Of a stretch of 64,000 nt of DNA, positions 8,935 to 17,894 are shown one piece after another. The notes below the pieces were generated by a model. It was not told the origin of the DNA, did not search any database, and saw only the letters and a list, made by a program, of their open reading frames with translations. The DNA lies in the NCBI GenBank assembly GCA_018399685.1, contig JAGYOK010000002.1, forward strand, positions 54,580 through 118,579. The letters run 5' to 3'. How positions within the stretch are numbered: the stretch's first letter is position 1; the number at the start of each line of letters is the position of its first letter. The stretch comes from Alphaproteobacteria bacterium. GTDB lineage: Bacteria > Pseudomonadota > Alphaproteobacteria > Micavibrionales > Micavibrionaceae. The translations under genes and the position numbers were made by a program.

Positions 8935-10200
8935 ATGAAACATTATAAAAAGTCTGTGTATGGTTTTACTTTGGTGGAACTGGCTATCGTTATTTTGATT
9001 GGGGGACTTTTCCTGTCCGCAATCGGACATTCGTATAAAATATATATGGAGAAGTATTTTTACAATGTTAATAACTACCGGCTGCAACAAACGCGTGACT
9101 CTATATTGCTGTTTCAGGCAGGCGCTGGCCGTCTTCCATGTCCCGCCGATGCCACTTTAGACCCCTCCGATGCTGGGTATGGCTGGGAGGTCTGCCCCCC
9201 TGCCGGCGTTTGTGCGCCGGGTATAGAGTGCGTTGACGGGCGTGATGTTGATGGTGATGGAACTCCTGAACGTGTCCTTATAGGCGCTGTGCCGCATAAT
9301 TCGATTCTGGACTTATTTGAAAACGGCCCTTTTGCGGATACGGCCAAATTTCCCGATTTTGCCGCTTACAGCGTAATAGATGCATACAGGACAAAACTTA
9401 GATATGCCGTCACGGAAGGACTTACATCTTCGAGCTTATACAGCTTCTTTAATCCTGCACCCAGCAACATAGGAGCTATCTTTGTAACAGATGAATTTGA
9501 TGAGTCCATTATTCATCCGGAAGGCTCCGGCCAATTCGTTGTTTTCTCACACGGAGAAAACGGAGTTGGCGGCTATAGTAGAGAGGGCACAAGAAATATG
9601 GATTGTGTGATACCTTCCGGGTATACAGGATCCGATCCGGGCTACGTTCCGGGCGGCGCCATTCCTCCGGGAGTAAATTCCAGCTCAATAGAAACAGATA
9701 AAGAAAATTGTGATGATAATGATGCAATCTTCATTCTTGGCAGCCGTTCTATGGCCGACAACTCCAGCTATTATGATGACACATTGTACTACGTAAATGT
9801 CACATCTCAGGAGATATGGCGGGCTTCTCTTCTTTCCGGTGGTATGGCATGGTACAACACCAACGCAGGAAACGTAGGAATGGGTGTTGAAGTTCCTCAG
9901 GCCAAGCTGCATATAGGAGATTCGTCAGGAGCAAACGAAGGGGATATAAACGCCTTAAGCCTTCGCGCAGATAAATTTTGTGATAATTTGGGGGGCGATT
10001 GTATGGATCCTAGGGCGATTGGCGGTGAGCTACCGCAAATGACATGCCCTAATTCTTATGAAGCTGTTATTGCGATTGAAAATAATTCGGTTATTTGCGC
10101 GCCTGTGATAACGGCTCTTCCTACTGCCTCTTGCCCGCCCGGAGAATATTTGGCAGGAGTCTCCAATCTCGGCAATATTCATTGCGCTGTGCCGCCATAA
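8935..10200 (+). CDS. pseudopilin-like exported protein 3 of tandem trio
   Basis: 421-aa protein with leader MKHYKKSVYG and prepilin cleavage site G|FTLVE (Glu at +5). Shared landmarks with the two upstream genes: 'RLPCPAD' with Cys at mature residue 59, 'IGAVPHNS', 'LRYAV', 'VVFSHGENGVGGYSREG', 'KENCDDNDAIF', 'SSYYDDTLYY', then 'NVGMGVEVPQAKLHIGDSSG' and a C-terminal Cys module with 'CMDPRAIGGE' and 'CPPGEYLAGVSN', parallel to 'CFDPEAIAGS' and 'CPTGYLAVGFLA' of protein 1. It is the last gene of the trio; 201 bp and a promoter for rplM follow. Named pseudopilin on the N-terminus only; the role is unknown. Confidence 0.78.
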   Translation: MKHYKKSVYGFTLVELAIVILIGGLFLSAIGHSYKIYMEKYFYNVNNYRLQQTRDSILLFQAGAGRLPCPADATLDPSDAGYGWEVCPPAGVCAPGIECVDGRDVDGDGTPERVLIGAVPHNSILDLFENGPFADTAKFPDFAAYSVIDAYRTKLRYAVTEGLTSSSLYSFFNPAPSNIGAIFVTDEFDESIIHPEGSGQFVVFSHGENGVGGYSREGTRNMDCVIPSGYTGSDPGYVPGGAIPPGVNSSSIETDKENCDDNDAIFILGSRSMADNSSYYDDTLYYVNVTSQEIWRASLLSGGMAWYNTNAGNVGMGVEVPQAKLHIGDSSGANEGDINALSLRADKFCDNLGGDCMDPRAIGGELPQMTCPNSYEAVIAIENNSVICAPVITALPTASCPPGEYLAGVSNLGNIHCAVPP

Positions 10201-10328
10201 TATACTTATAGGCTTTTGACCTTTTATATATCATTACATATTTGATGATCTGGAATCATGCCTGTTAACATTCGTTAAGTGGTATTAAAATACCCCGTAG
10301 TTACTACCATGTTTTAATTGAAAAAAAG

Positions 10329-10357
10329 TTGACACACATCTTTTTTTCCGTCATAAA
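10329..10357 (+). promoter_or_regulatory. candidate sigma-70 promoter for rplM-rpsI
   Basis: TTGACA at 10329-10334, a 17-bp spacer containing a T-tract, then CATAAA at 10352-10357. It lies about 45 bp before the rplM start in a gap after the pseudopilin operon, so a ribosomal-protein promoter is expected here. The -35 is a perfect match; the -10 is weak. Confidence 0.45.
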
Positions 10358-10401
10358 AGCCTATCTTTGATAAATAAGAACAATGAAAGTCGAATATAAA
10401 G

Positions 10402-10860
10402 ATGAAAACATATTCTGCAAAACCTGCCGAGGTTGAGAAGAAATGGGTCTTGATAGATGCACAAGGCGTGGTTTTAGGCCGTCTTGCAAGCATTATAGCC
10501 CTGCGTCTTCGCGGCAAACACAAACCCGAATTTACACCGCATGTTGATTGCGGCGATAACGTAATTGTAATCAACGCTGACAAGGTTCACCTGACAGGCC
10601 GCAAACGTGAGCAGGATATTTTCTTCTGGCACACTGGTTTTCCGGGCGGAATCAAACAACGCTCTAAAGGGCAGATCCTCGATGGCAAGCACCCTGAACG
10701 TGTTGTTGAAAAAGCTGTGGAGCGCATGCTTCCCAAGGGGCCGCTGGGTCGCAAAATATTCAAAAATATGCGCGTTTATGCAGGCGCTGAGCATCCTCAT
10801 GAAGCACAAAACCCGGAAATTCTGGATGTTGCTTCGATGAATGCAAAGAACAAAAGATAA
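10402..10860 (+). CDS. rplM: 50S ribosomal protein L13
   Basis: 152-aa L13, an early-assembly protein of the large subunit. The N-terminal '[20 protein letters not shown]', '[20 protein letters not shown]' and C-terminal '[20 protein letters not shown]' are hallmark segments. Full length. Start at ATG 10402; rpsI follows 15 bp later, the universal L13-S9 pairing, so the two are co-transcribed, probably from the promoter at about 10329. Confidence 0.97.
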   Translation: MKTYSAKPAEVEKKWVLIDAQGVVLGRLASIIALRLRGKHKPEFTPHVDCGDNVIVINADKVHLTGRKREQDIFFWHTGFPGGIKQRSKGQILDGKHPERVVEKAVERMLPKGPLGRKIFKNMRVYAGAEHPHEAQNPEILDVASMNAKNKR

Positions 10861-10875
10861 GGATGGGCAAGGATT

Positions 10876-11415
10876 ATGGCTGATAAAAAAGAAGAAGCAG
10901 TAAAAGATTTAAAAGAAATCGGAGCTGCTGTTGCGAAAAGCGAAGTCAAAAAAGAAGATAAAAGCGATAAAGAAAAAGTTGATGCAGTTTCTGAAGCTCC
11001 CGCTAAGAAAGAGCCAAAACTCGATAATCTGGGTCGCTCTTATGCAACTGGCCGCCGTAAAGACGCCGTGGCACGTGTCTGGATTAAACCGGGCACAGGC
11101 AAGGTTGTCGTGAACGGTAAGGATCAGATCACTTATTTTGCTCGCCACACACACCGTTTGATCTTGAACCAGCCTTTTCTGGTTGTTGACCGCGTCGGTA
11201 AATTCGATGTGATGGCAACTGTGAAGGGCGGCGGTCTGTCTGGTCAGGCCGGTGCTGTTCGCCACGGTATCTCACGCGCTCTTGAGAATTTTGACCCGAC
11301 CTTACGTCCTGTGCTTAAAAAGGCCGGAATGATGACACGTGATGATCGTATCGTCGAACGTAAGAAAGTCGGCAAGCACAAGGCTCGTCGTACCAAACAG
11401 TGGGCAAAGCGTTAA
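10876..11415 (+). CDS. rpsI: 30S ribosomal protein S9 with N-terminal extension
   Basis: 179-aa S9. The conserved part begins near residue 55 ('[20 protein letters not shown]') and ends in the universal '[18 protein letters not shown]', whose C-terminal basic tail contacts P-site tRNA in the ribosome. The first 50 residues are a highly charged Lys/Glu/Asp extension; bacterial S9 is usually about 130 aa, and shorter extensions of this type are known in alphaproteobacteria. The extension is co-linear with the gene and has no internal start with a good ribosome site. A strong intrinsic terminator follows at 11445. Confidence 0.96.
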   Translation: MADKKEEAVKDLKEIGAAVAKSEVKKEDKSDKEKVDAVSEAPAKKEPKLDNLGRSYATGRRKDAVARVWIKPGTGKVVVNGKDQITYFARHTHRLILNQPFLVVDRVGKFDVMATVKGGGLSGQAGAVRHGISRALENFDPTLRPVLKKAGMMTRDDRIVERKKVGKHKARRTKQWAKR

Positions 11416-11444
11416 AAGCCTGCGAATACATAAAGATTTTACTC

Positions 11445-11472
11445 AATGCCCCGTTCCCCCCGGGGCATTTTT
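11445..11472 (+). terminator. intrinsic terminator of rplM-rpsI
   Basis: Perfect 9-bp stem AATGCCCCG (11445-11453) / CGGGGCATT (11461-11469), 7-nt loop, followed by TTT. It lies 30 bp after the rpsI stop and 18 bp before the next gene. Confidence 0.85.
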
Positions 11473-11489
11473 GCTATATAGCTTTTCCT

Positions 11490-12023
11490 ATGATGAAAAG
11501 TATAATATTGCCCTATAAAGGGATCGCACCTGAAATTGATGATACAGCTTTTATAGCACCCGGAGTTTGCATTTCTGCCGACGTTAAAATCGGCGCTCAC
11601 TCAAGCATCTGGTATGGCTGTACTCTGCGTGGCGATGTCTATGAAATCAGAATAGGGCAGCGCTCCAATATTCAGGAAAATACAGTTATCCATACAACCG
11701 GCGGAGTTTCCGGAACATATGTAGGAAATGATGTGACGGTTGGCCACGCTTGCATACTCCACGCCTGCACATTAGAGGATCATGCGTTTATCGGTATGCA
11801 ATCATGCCTTCTGGATGAATCTCATGTAGAAAGTTTTGGAATGCTCGCAGCCGGATCATTGCTAACCCCCAAAAAACGTGTCCTGTCGGGTCAGTTATGG
11901 GGAGGCTCTCCGGCATGTTATATGCGTGACTTAACCCCCGAAGAAATTGACATGATTAAAAAATCTGCCCCAAACTACGTTGAGCTGGGGCAGGGTCATA
12001 AAGTTGAAATCAATAAGTTATAG
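11490..12023 (+). CDS. gamma-carbonic anhydrase-like hexapeptide protein
   Basis: 177-aa left-handed beta-helix protein of the gamma-carbonic anhydrase / YrdA-PaaY family. Hexapeptide repeats are visible from 'FIAPGVCISADVKIGAHSSI' onward. Zinc-ligand candidates are the His of 'NTVIHTTGG' and the two of 'VTVGHACILHACTLEDHAFI', in the family's usual spacing. The frame is open from 11400, but the start is ATG 11490 (or 11493) because the rpsI terminator lies upstream and homology begins with 'PYKGIAPEIDDTAFI'. Whether it hydrates CO2 or is a structural or CoA-linked relative cannot be told from sequence. It converges on phaC. Confidence 0.88.
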   Translation: MMKSIILPYKGIAPEIDDTAFIAPGVCISADVKIGAHSSIWYGCTLRGDVYEIRIGQRSNIQENTVIHTTGGVSGTYVGNDVTVGHACILHACTLEDHAFIGMQSCLLDESHVESFGMLAAGSLLTPKKRVLSGQLWGGSPACYMRDLTPEEIDMIKKSAPNYVELGQGHKVEINKL

Positions 12024-12078
12024 GAATGTAGTTTTTATAAACCGTTCAACAAGTTATTGGGTTGTTTTAAGGCCTGGA

Positions 12079-13899
12079 TTAATCACCGGCTTTTTCGGCA
12101 GTCACATAGCTTCCCGGCGCAGCTTCAATGCCTTTCGCTACTTTACGTGCCGTAACTTTTTCACCGGATAGCCCTGTCACCCATTTTTGCCAGTGCGGCC
12201 ACCATGAACCTTGACTTTCAGACGCATTTTTGAGCCATTCTTCGGCTGATTTCGCACTTTTATTGTTTGTCCAGTAGCCATATTTCTTCTTTGCGGGAGG
12301 GTTAATAATCCCGGCAATGTGCCCCGATCCGGCAAGAGTGAATGTAACATCACCCCCCAGGAACTGCGAGCCGTCAAATGTAGCAACCCATGGCGCTATA
12401 TGATCTTCTTTGGTAGAGATAAAGTGGCAGGGGACTTTGACTTTTGACAAATCAATATCTACACCATCAATAGTAATTCCACCCTTTTCGATCAGCTTGT
12501 TCTTGCTGTACATGTTGTGCAGATAGAACTTGTGCATTTCCTTGGGCATATTGGTGGGATCGTCGTTCCAGTAAAGCAAATCAAACGGGAAGGGCTCTTT
12601 GCCCATCAGATAGTTATTAACGACAAAAGACCATATAAGATCGTTGGCTCGCAAGGCAGAGAAAGTCTTTTTCAAACATGCTCCATCCAGATAACCTTTT
12701 TTCTCCATCTTGTCTTCAAGGTTGCTGATCTGCTTGTCATCAAGGAATAGCAATAGCTCTCCGGCCTTTTTGAAATCAAGAAGTGTTGTAAGGAAGGTCG
12801 CAGAAGCAACAGGAATATCCTTTTTCGTTGCAGACAGATAAGCAATAGTTGTTGCCAGCAAAGTACCGCCAATACAATAAGCCGTCGTATTGATCTTTTC
12901 TTCCTTTGTGATGCTCGTAACCTGATCGATGGCTGTGATAACGCCGTCATGTATATAAGAAGAGAAAGTCTTGTCAGCGTATTTCTCATCAGGGTTTATC
13001 CATGACATCAAAAATACGGTATGGCCTTGCTCTACCAGCCATTCAACATATGAATTGCCGGGGCGCAAATCCAGAATATAGTATTTGTTAATCCATGGCG
13101 GAACGATCAGCATTGGTGTTTTAAGCACCTTTTCCGTTTTCGGAGTGTACTGTATAAGCTGGAACATCTCATTTTGGAAAACAACACGCCCTTCAGTCAC
13201 AGCAATATTCTTGCCAAGCTCGAACTTATCATACTGGGTCATGCTGATATTCAGATCACCCTTACCGCGCCTAAGATCGCCAAGCATATTTGCAAAACCG
13301 TTAATCAGGTTTTCCCCGCCTGTTTTTATCGTCTCGTTGATAACATCGGGGTTGGTCATCGCAAAATTGGAAGGGGACATTGCATCGGTAAAAATGCGTG
13401 TGTAAAAGGCAAGCTTTTCTTTTTCATGCTCGCTGAGATCTTTTGAAGATTTAATACTCTCGTCAACGTACTTGCTCACAAGAAGGTAAGAGTTCTTCAT
13501 AAAGTTAAAGATAGCGACTTCCTCCCATTCCGGAGCTTTAAAGCGTCGATCGGGGTTAAGAGGCATTTTTGTTGCAAGATGGCTATCATCCCGCTTCATA
13601 AATTTCGCAATACTTTTTTGCCAAATAACATAGAAGTCCTGCACAAAATCTGTTTGATGCCGGATCATTGCCTGAGGGTCGCAAGTAATTTCTTTAAGGA
13701 AATCGAGGTAAGCCTGACGAACATTCATCGGGTCAGGATTAAAAGACATCATCTCTTTATATGTTTCAGGAGAAGAGTATTTTGTTGCGTATTCCTCGAA
13801 AAGGGGTTGTGCTTGTTCATAAGCATTTAAGATCGCCCGACCCAGAGCAACGGCATCCGGCATTTGTAAAGCGTTTTGTATATCATTATTCATAGCCAT
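12079..13899 (-). CDS. phaC: class I poly(3-hydroxyalkanoate) synthase
   Basis: 606-aa PHA synthase, which polymerises hydroxyacyl-CoA into storage polyester at the granule surface. An N-terminal PhaC_N region precedes an alpha/beta-hydrolase core. The lipase-box-like motif is 'AYCIGGTLL' with catalytic Cys342; the family usually has Gly where this has Ala before Tyr-Cys. The Asp of 'STKEDHIAPW' and His of 'GSGHIAGIINPP' complete the triad. A full-length class I synthase with 'WPHWQKW' at the end. Start 13899 was chosen because AGGA lies nine bases upstream of 'atggctatgaat'; the frame extends to 13950. No phasin, phaA or phaB gene is nearby. Confidence 0.95.
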   Translation of the reverse strand: MAMNNDIQNALQMPDAVALGRAILNAYEQAQPLFEEYATKYSSPETYKEMMSFNPDPMNVRQAYLDFLKEITCDPQAMIRHQTDFVQDFYVIWQKSIAKFMKRDDSHLATKMPLNPDRRFKAPEWEEVAIFNFMKNSYLLVSKYVDESIKSSKDLSEHEKEKLAFYTRIFTDAMSPSNFAMTNPDVINETIKTGGENLINGFANMLGDLRRGKGDLNISMTQYDKFELGKNIAVTEGRVVFQNEMFQLIQYTPKTEKVLKTPMLIVPPWINKYYILDLRPGNSYVEWLVEQGHTVFLMSWINPDEKYADKTFSSYIHDGVITAIDQVTSITKEEKINTTAYCIGGTLLATTIAYLSATKKDIPVASATFLTTLLDFKKAGELLLFLDDKQISNLEDKMEKKGYLDGACLKKTFSALRANDLIWSFVVNNYLMGKEPFPFDLLYWNDDPTNMPKEMHKFYLHNMYSKNKLIEKGGITIDGVDIDLSKVKVPCHFISTKEDHIAPWVATFDGSQFLGGDVTFTLAGSGHIAGIINPPAKKKYGYWTNNKSAKSAEEWLKNASESQGSWWPHWQKWVTGLSGEKVTARKVAKGIEAAPGSYVTAEKAGD

Positions 13900-14431
13900 A
13901 GTTAACATTCCTAGTTTTAACTGATTTATTTTTAGTTTTTTTGCGTACATTTAACATGCACAAAAAACTTAACAGCAATATCCATGCCAAGAAAAAATAT
14001 GTCAGGCAGGAGAACTCTAAAAAAACGCAGGGAAAGTAAGGTGGTGTCAGGGATTGCCCCTAATAAGCAGCGACATTAAAGCATATGTATCAAAGCAGGA
14101 CAATAGCAAAAAGAAAGGATTTCTCTTATATACACTGTCAATGTTGGGTAAGTTTAGCATATAATTTCTAAAAATATTAAACCGGAACAAGGAAATAATT
14201 GCGCAGCAAACCGGAAACAAAGTCCATATTGTTGCAGTATATTGACGCAGCATAGGCATGGGGTTGGCTATGTATACCGGGCAAATACTTCCCGTTATTT
14301 TAAAGCTGCAACAAGTTTGTAAAGAGTATTAATAAGCTGGACGGTTGCCCGAAAAAATCTTGTGCCATGCGCACTGAAGGGCTATAGAAGAAAGCAGCTC
14401 CTAGTATGGAAACAAACAACAGGAAAGACTA
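13900..14431. other. divergent intergenic region phaC / glpX
   Basis: 532 bp between the divergent phaC and glpX starts. It must hold promoters for both, and the glpX ribosome site (AGGAAAG, 14420s) is clear. Short frames here (for example 14047-14259 on the minus strand) have no ribosome site and no recognisable protein. I see no RNA gene, repeat or convincing operator. Confidence 0.6.
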
Positions 14432-15427
14432 ATGACAAAAGAAACAGATAATATAATGGACCGTAACCTTGTGCTTGATATCGTACGCGTTACGGAGGCT
14501 GCCGCACTGGCTGCTGAAAGACAAGTCGGAAGAGGTGACAAGGTCACAGCCGATCAGGTAGCGGTTGACGCTATGCGTGATGCACTTAATGCACTTGATA
14601 TTCAAGGACGCATCGTTATCGGCGAGGGTGAGCGCGATGAGGCTCCTATGCTTTATATTGGTGAAGAGGTCGGAACCGGTAAAGGCCCAAAGGTTGATAT
14701 TGCACTCGATCCTTTGGAAGGAACAGATATTACAGCAGCAGGAAGATCAAACGCGCTGGCCGTTATTGCAATGACAGATGAAGGCGGATTTTTGAATGCC
14801 CCTGATGTTTATATGCAAAAAATGGCGGTGGGCCCCGGGATCGACCCGAATATTCTTGATCTTGACGCACCTGTCGCAGACATTCTTCAGAGAATAGCAG
14901 ATGAAAAAAACGATAGAATAGAAGATCTTACCGTCTGTATTTTAGAGCGCTCCCGCCACGAAGACCTGATCCATGATGTTCGTGCCTCCGGCGCCCGCAT
15001 TAGGCTGATTGGCGATGGCGATGTTAGCGCCGTTATTGCAACAACAGACCCTCAAAAAACCGGCATCGACGTTTATATCGGTTCCGGCGGAGCACCTGAG
15101 GGTGTTTTGGCCGCTGCAGCATTGCAGTGTATTGGCGGCTCTATGCTAGGACGCCTGACATTCCGCAATGATGTTGAGCGCGCTCGCGCAGAAAAATGGG
15201 GCATTGCAGATTTTAATGCAGTATACACCACAGACCAGCTTGCCAAAGGCGACAACGTAATTTTTGCTGCAACCGGAGTAACGGATGGCACGATGGTTCG
15301 CGGTGTTCGCCGCACACCTGACGGCGCCAAAACATCCACACTGGTTATGCGCTCTAAATCCGGGACAGTGCGCCACATCGAAGCAACGCACAATTTCGCG
15401 CGCAAGACATGGTGGGACAAGTACTAG
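14432..15427 (+). CDS. glpX: class II fructose-1,6-bisphosphatase
   Basis: 331-aa GlpX-type phosphatase, hydrolysing fructose 1,6-bisphosphate in gluconeogenesis (cytosol, metal-dependent). Key motifs: 'GRIVIGEGERDEAPML', the metal-binding 'DIALDPLEGTDITA', 'VGPGIDPN' and 'GSGGAPEGVLAAAAL'. ATG 14432 has AGGAAAG eight bases upstream; an internal ATG at 14456 is a less likely start. recJ follows 60 bp later, the usual glpX-recJ pairing in alphaproteobacteria. Confidence 0.96.
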   Translation: MTKETDNIMDRNLVLDIVRVTEAAALAAERQVGRGDKVTADQVAVDAMRDALNALDIQGRIVIGEGERDEAPMLYIGEEVGTGKGPKVDIALDPLEGTDITAAGRSNALAVIAMTDEGGFLNAPDVYMQKMAVGPGIDPNILDLDAPVADILQRIADEKNDRIEDLTVCILERSRHEDLIHDVRASGARIRLIGDGDVSAVIATTDPQKTGIDVYIGSGGAPEGVLAAAALQCIGGSMLGRLTFRNDVERARAEKWGIADFNAVYTTDQLAKGDNVIFAATGVTDGTMVRGVRRTPDGAKTSTLVMRSKSGTVRHIEATHNFARKTWWDKY

Positions 15428-15487
15428 GGTATAAATACCCATTAAAGAGCCTTCTTGTTTTGCTGCGAATCAAGTAGGCTCAACCCC

Positions 15488-17302
15488 ATGTCTGAGAATA
15501 ATATTCCACATAAGGTCATCGTTAAGGCTTCATTGAATAAAGCGCGTTGGGTAATGCCTGAAGTGCCGCTGGACGATGTTGAGTATATGATGCGCCAGCA
15601 CGATATACCGGAAGCAGTAGCACGCATGCTGTGCCAGCGCGAAGTGCCGCTGGACGAAGTATTATCTTTTCTAAACCCCACTTTGAAAGACAGCTTCCCC
15701 GATCCGTTCTCCCTTAAAGGTATGGGGGATATGGCAGAAGATATCGCCATAGCGATAGAGCAGAAAAAGGCGTTTGCAATTTTTGGGGATTTCGATGTTG
15801 ATGGTGCGACATCCTCGGCGGTTTTATACCGTTTCCTTAAAAGCACAGCCATAGAGGCGCCGATCTATATTCCTGATCGTATGAAAGAAGGCTATGGCCC
15901 GAATATTAATGCTCTAAAGACCTTGAAGGAGCAGGGGGCAGATATTCTTTTCATGCTCGATTGCGGGACTACGGCTTTTGATATTGTTAAAGCAGGGACG
16001 GATCTCGGACTTAAAATAGTAATTATGGATCACCACGAGGCTGAAGAAGATCTGCCGGAGTGTTGGCATGTCATTAACCCCAAACGCAAGGATGATACAT
16101 CCGGCCTTGATATGCTGGCCGCTGTGGGCGTCACGTTTTTATCCTGCGTTGCGATCAATAACCGTTTGAGAGATCGGGGATACTATAAAAATAACGGCAT
16201 AAAAGAACCCGATTTAAAGGGGCTTATGGATGTTGTGGCGCTAGGGACTGTGTGTGACATGGTTCCGTTAAAAAAAGCCAACCGCCTGTTTGTGCGCAAC
16301 GGCCTTAATATGCCACCGGACATAACCAATACCGGGATTAAGGAGCTGGTAAAGGTTTCCGGAATTTCAATGCCCCTAAGCACATATGATTGCGGGTTCG
16401 TTTTAGGGCCACGAATTAACGCCGGTTCACGGGTTCATAAGGCTGATCTGGGGGCAAAACTCCTAAGCTATGATGAGCCGGAGAACTGCAACACCATCGC
16501 CTGGACGCTAAATGATTGTAACGATAAGAGAAAATCAATCCAGCAGCAAATGGAGCTTGAGGCCATAAAAATGGTCGAGGAGCAAGGGCTTGAGAATAAT
16601 GCATTAATTATGGTCGGTCACGAAGACTGGCACCCCGGTTTAAGCGGACTTGTCGCAGGACGGCTGAAGGAAAAATACAACAAGCCAGCATGCGTCGTTA
16701 CCTATGCATATGATCTCTCAGGGAACAAGGAAGGGCGGGGCTCTGGCCGCTCTGTTTCGGGAGTGCACATCGCCCGTAGCTTTATGGAGGCACGCGCAGA
16801 AGGCCTGCTTGAAAAAGGGGGAGGTCACGCCATGGCCGGAGGCTTTACAGTGCTTCCTGATAAAGTTGAAGATCTGCACCGCTTCTTGAATGACCACGTA
16901 ATGCGCCAGATGCAAAACACTGATATGAACGTTGAAACTACTATAGACGGCGTTTTGACTATTGCTGGCGTGAATGTGGATTTTGTCAAAATTATACAAG
17001 AGCAAGTCGGCCCGTTTGGTCAGGATCACCCGGAGCCTGTTTTCATGTTTCAAAATGTCAGTATTGGCAAGGCCGACATCTTAGGGGGAAGTCATATAAG
17101 GGTCATGCTTAAAGAGTGGGAAGGCGGAGGCTGGCTCAAGGCTATGTCCTTCAGGAGCGTTGGAACCCCGCTTGGCGATGAATTGCTAAAGCAGGGGAAT
17201 AATGTCCCCAGATTCCATGTGCTCGGCCATATTAAAATTAATGAATGGCAGGGGCGCAAAAGCGCTGAGATGCATATTGTTGACGCGGCGCCAGCTTCTT
17301 AA
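15488..17302 (+). CDS. recJ: single-stranded-DNA-specific exonuclease RecJ
   Basis: 604-aa 5'-3' exonuclease acting on single-stranded DNA in RecF-pathway recombination, base excision and mismatch repair. DHH-superfamily motifs are in order: 'GDFDVDGATSSAVLYRFLK' (about residue 101), 'FMLDCGTTAF', 'IMDHHEAEEDLP' (about 181), 'AVGVTFL' and 'DVVALGTVCDMVPL'; the DHHA1 motif 'GRGSGRSVSGVHI' and 'KGGGHAMAGGFTV' complete the active site. The frame opens at TTG 15455, but ATG 15488 fits the family's N-terminus better. Full length. Confidence 0.95.
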   Translation: MSENNIPHKVIVKASLNKARWVMPEVPLDDVEYMMRQHDIPEAVARMLCQREVPLDEVLSFLNPTLKDSFPDPFSLKGMGDMAEDIAIAIEQKKAFAIFGDFDVDGATSSAVLYRFLKSTAIEAPIYIPDRMKEGYGPNINALKTLKEQGADILFMLDCGTTAFDIVKAGTDLGLKIVIMDHHEAEEDLPECWHVINPKRKDDTSGLDMLAAVGVTFLSCVAINNRLRDRGYYKNNGIKEPDLKGLMDVVALGTVCDMVPLKKANRLFVRNGLNMPPDITNTGIKELVKVSGISMPLSTYDCGFVLGPRINAGSRVHKADLGAKLLSYDEPENCNTIAWTLNDCNDKRKSIQQQMELEAIKMVEEQGLENNALIMVGHEDWHPGLSGLVAGRLKEKYNKPACVVTYAYDLSGNKEGRGSGRSVSGVHIARSFMEARAEGLLEKGGGHAMAGGFTVLPDKVEDLHRFLNDHVMRQMQNTDMNVETTIDGVLTIAGVNVDFVKIIQEQVGPFGQDHPEPVFMFQNVSIGKADILGGSHIRVMLKEWEGGGWLKAMSFRSVGTPLGDELLKQGNNVPRFHVLGHIKINEWQGRKSAEMHIVDAAPAS

Positions 17303-17429
17303 ATTCAGTCTTTAAATTATGAGGCATCCCCCTGTATACAGCGATACATTGTACTATTATTTGGTTGCAATAGCTCGCCTGTCCACGTATAAAAAACCCT
17401 CGCATATTTAGGTATTAAGGAGAATAGGG

Positions 17430-17888
17430 GTGCAGGCAAAGCGTCTTCAGGGAATTTTTTCATGGTTTGTAGTTATTTCCGAGCTAAGCCACGTGTTTTG
17501 CTGTGTTTTGCCAAGCGTATTCACAACCCTTACCATGCTTGTCACAATCGGTGTTATGACCACTTTGCCGGATTGGATGAATAGCGCGCACGATGTAATG
17601 CATGGCTGGGAAGTGCCGATTATCGTTATGTCCGGCGTAGTCCTGACCCTTAGCTGGGTCTTGCATTTGATAAGTAAACGCATTGATTGCCATGAAACCG
17701 GATGCGTTCATGAACCGTGTGAACCAAAAAAAGACAGGAATGCTCTTATATTAAAAATCGCTACGGTTCTTTTCGTAATAAACATTTCAGTATATAGTAT
17801 CGTTCATATAAATTATGGCGCACAGCTTAACCATGAGCCCGGCCTCGCCGTTGAAATGGAAGAAGATCACCATAGCCATACTCACTGA
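17430..17888 (+). CDS. small three-helix membrane protein with His-rich tail
   Basis: 152-aa inner-membrane protein of unknown function. Three hydrophobic segments are visible at about residues 10-48, 66-87 and 108-128. The first contains 'SHVFCCVLPS' with a Cys pair, the loop after helix two has 'DCHETGCVHEPC', and the extreme C-terminus is 'EEDHHSHTH'. This many Cys and His residues suggests metal (zinc, copper or mercury) binding, but no named family is recognised with confidence; it is only loosely MerC-like in size and topology. GTG 17430 has 'aaggag' upstream. It converges on hisI with a 6-bp gap. Confidence 0.75.
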   Translation: MQAKRLQGIFSWFVVISELSHVFCCVLPSVFTTLTMLVTIGVMTTLPDWMNSAHDVMHGWEVPIIVMSGVVLTLSWVLHLISKRIDCHETGCVHEPCEPKKDRNALILKIATVLFVINISVYSIVHINYGAQLNHEPGLAVEMEEDHHSHTH

Positions 17889-17894
17889 TAGTCT

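Noticed and set aside
11400..11489. Upstream extension of the carbonic-anhydrase frame
   Set aside because: It crosses the S9 terminator and overlaps the S9 stop; homology begins at 11490.
14047..14259. Minus-strand 70-aa frame in the phaC-glpX gap
   Set aside because: No ribosome site or recognisable family.
15427..15440. GGGTATAAATACCC palindrome after glpX
   Set aside because: No T-tract and a 2-nt loop; too short and AT-rich to call a terminator.
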